From: Candidatus Aminicenantota bacterium
GTDB taxonomy: Bacteria; Acidobacteriota; Aminicenantia; Aminicenantales; JAFGBC01
NCBI GenBank assembly: GCA_016933355.1
Contig: JAFGBC010000223.1
Location: forward strand, 1 to 5,731
Direction of reading: 5' to 3'
Length of the DNA: 5,731 nucleotides
Shown here in pieces: positions 5,069 through 5,731 of the stretch. Positions within the stretch are counted from its first letter, which is position 1. Each line of letters opens with the position of its first letter. Under the pieces are notes generated by a model. The model was not told where the DNA came from, did not search any database, and was given only the letters and a program-made list of their open reading frames with translations. A program made the translations under genes and the position numbers.

Positions 5069-5731
5069 GTAGAGCGAGCCGGCCGGCCGGTTGGTGCCGA
5101 TATCCTCGACGCCCAGCATCCGGACCGCCGCGAACAGGGTCTTTCCGGCATGGGCGAAAGCGACGGCCGTGTGGTGCGGAAAGCGCTTTTCGATCAGGAC
5201 GTGGCGATAGAAGCGGCCCATCTCCCGGATCCCGAAGACACCGATGCTGCCGAAGGACTTGGGGTCGATGTCCAGGACGTCGCCCTCGGCTATATAAGCA
5301 CGGAGCTCGGTGTCCGGCGTCGACTGGAGCCGGAAGATCGTGATACGGCCGGGCCGGATCCGCCCCTCGAGCGTCCCCCGGGTGATCTCGGGCTTCCTCC
5401 CGCCCTCCATGAGCCGGTTCATGATGAGCTGGTGCTTGAGAGTCGCGCCGACCAGGCAGCCGGCCGCCGTGTTTCCGCAGTGGAAGCCCATGAACAGGTC
5501 CCGCGGCCCGTAGCCCTTGAGCTTGGCCTTGGACGCCTTGACCATGTCGTCGGGCACGGTGTTGTTGACGTCGAGGAGGGTCGCCGGAAGCTCGGTGGCG
5601 CAGGTCGCCATGTACTCGCTCAAGGCGCCGTAGATGTCGACTTCGCAGGCGACCGGGATGCCCCGGGCGGCCATCCGGGCGTTGACGTAGCAGGGGACGA
5701 AACCGAAGTAGGGCTCGAAGGTCGGCCAGCA
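5045..5731 (-). CDS. L-fucose/L-arabinose isomerase family protein, C-terminal part (partial)
   Basis: The frame is open to the right edge; 228 C-terminal residues are present and the N-terminus is missing. Family members are cytoplasmic, metal-dependent aldose-ketose isomerases, for example L-fucose to L-fuculose. Visible blocks are C1-W-P-T-F-E-P, then G-I-P-V-A-C-E30-V-D-I-Y-G, L-L-D54-V-N-N-T, D-L-F-M-G-F-H84-C-G-N-T, T-R-G-T-L-E-G, R-L-Q-S-T-P-D-T-E-L-R-A-Y, and M-G-R-F-Y-R-H-V-L-I-E-K-R-F-P-H186-H187. E30 and D54 are 24 residues apart, the same spacing as metal ligands E337 and D361 of E. coli FucI. H186 or H187 could be the third ligand (FucI H528), which is inferred. Exact substrate cannot be fixed from this part; L-arabinose or another L-sugar is possible. 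The gene is on the same strand as GH95, which supports a fucose-use role, but the receiver gene lies between them on the other strand. Confidence 0.85.
   Translation of the reverse strand, partial: CWPTFEPYFGFVPCYVNARMAARGIPVACEVDIYGALSEYMATCATELPATLLDVNNTVPDDMVKASKAKLKGYGPRDLFMGFHCGNTAAGCLVGATLKHQLIMNRLMEGGRKPEITRGTLEGRIRPGRITIFRLQSTPDTELRAYIAEGDVLDIDPKSFGSIGVFGIREMGRFYRHVLIEKRFPHHTAVAFAHAGKTLFAAVRMLGVEDIGTNRPAGSLYPSENPFG

Overview
This GC-rich window looks like part of a bacterial chromosome. Several genes are dense and intact, two products carry export signals, and one gene shows a sigma70-type promoter. A secreted VPS10/BNR-type protein, a GH95 glycosidase and a fucose-isomerase-like enzyme together suggest a free-living or gut/sediment heterotroph that degrades polysaccharides, in the Acidobacteriota/Aminicenantes/Bacteroidota-like range. 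That lineage guess is from gene content only and is weak.

Left part, + strand: the window opens with the last 34 codons of a VPS10/sortilin-like BNR-repeat protein (1-106). A 152-base gap follows, holding three tandem perfect stem-loops. Next come an exported cyclophilin-type peptidyl-prolyl isomerase (259-843) and, 72 bases later, a branched-chain-aminotransferase-like PLP enzyme (916-2004), which has its own extended -10 promoter candidate and a strong Shine-Dalgarno. A 14-base motif (12/14 identical) directly follows the stop codons of the first two genes.

Right part: a large secreted GH95 enzyme (probable alpha-L-fucosidase) lies on the - strand at 2009-4507 and converges on the aminotransferase with only 4 bases between stop codons. 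It is transcribed divergently from a small stand-alone receiver-domain response regulator (4645-5034, +). The receiver then converges, with 10 bases between, on the C-terminal 228 codons of an L-fucose/L-arabinose isomerase family enzyme (5045 to the right edge, -). A long hairpin covers that second convergent junction.

Functionally, the GH95 enzyme and the isomerase form a plausible fucose route: release of L-fucose (or a similar L-sugar) outside the cytoplasm, then aldose-ketose isomerisation inside it. The receiver gene sits between them on the opposite strand. The most notable non-coding signal is in the 137-base divergent region 4508-4644. There, two tandem inverted repeats of the same design (AGAGC-N5-GCTCT, centres 19 bp apart) overlay a near-consensus TTGACA-N17-TATAGT promoter for the receiver gene and abut a weaker candidate promoter for GH95. 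This looks like a double operator for an unidentified regulator. No RNA genes, CRISPR arrays, insertion sequences or gene-free stretches above 300 bases were seen.
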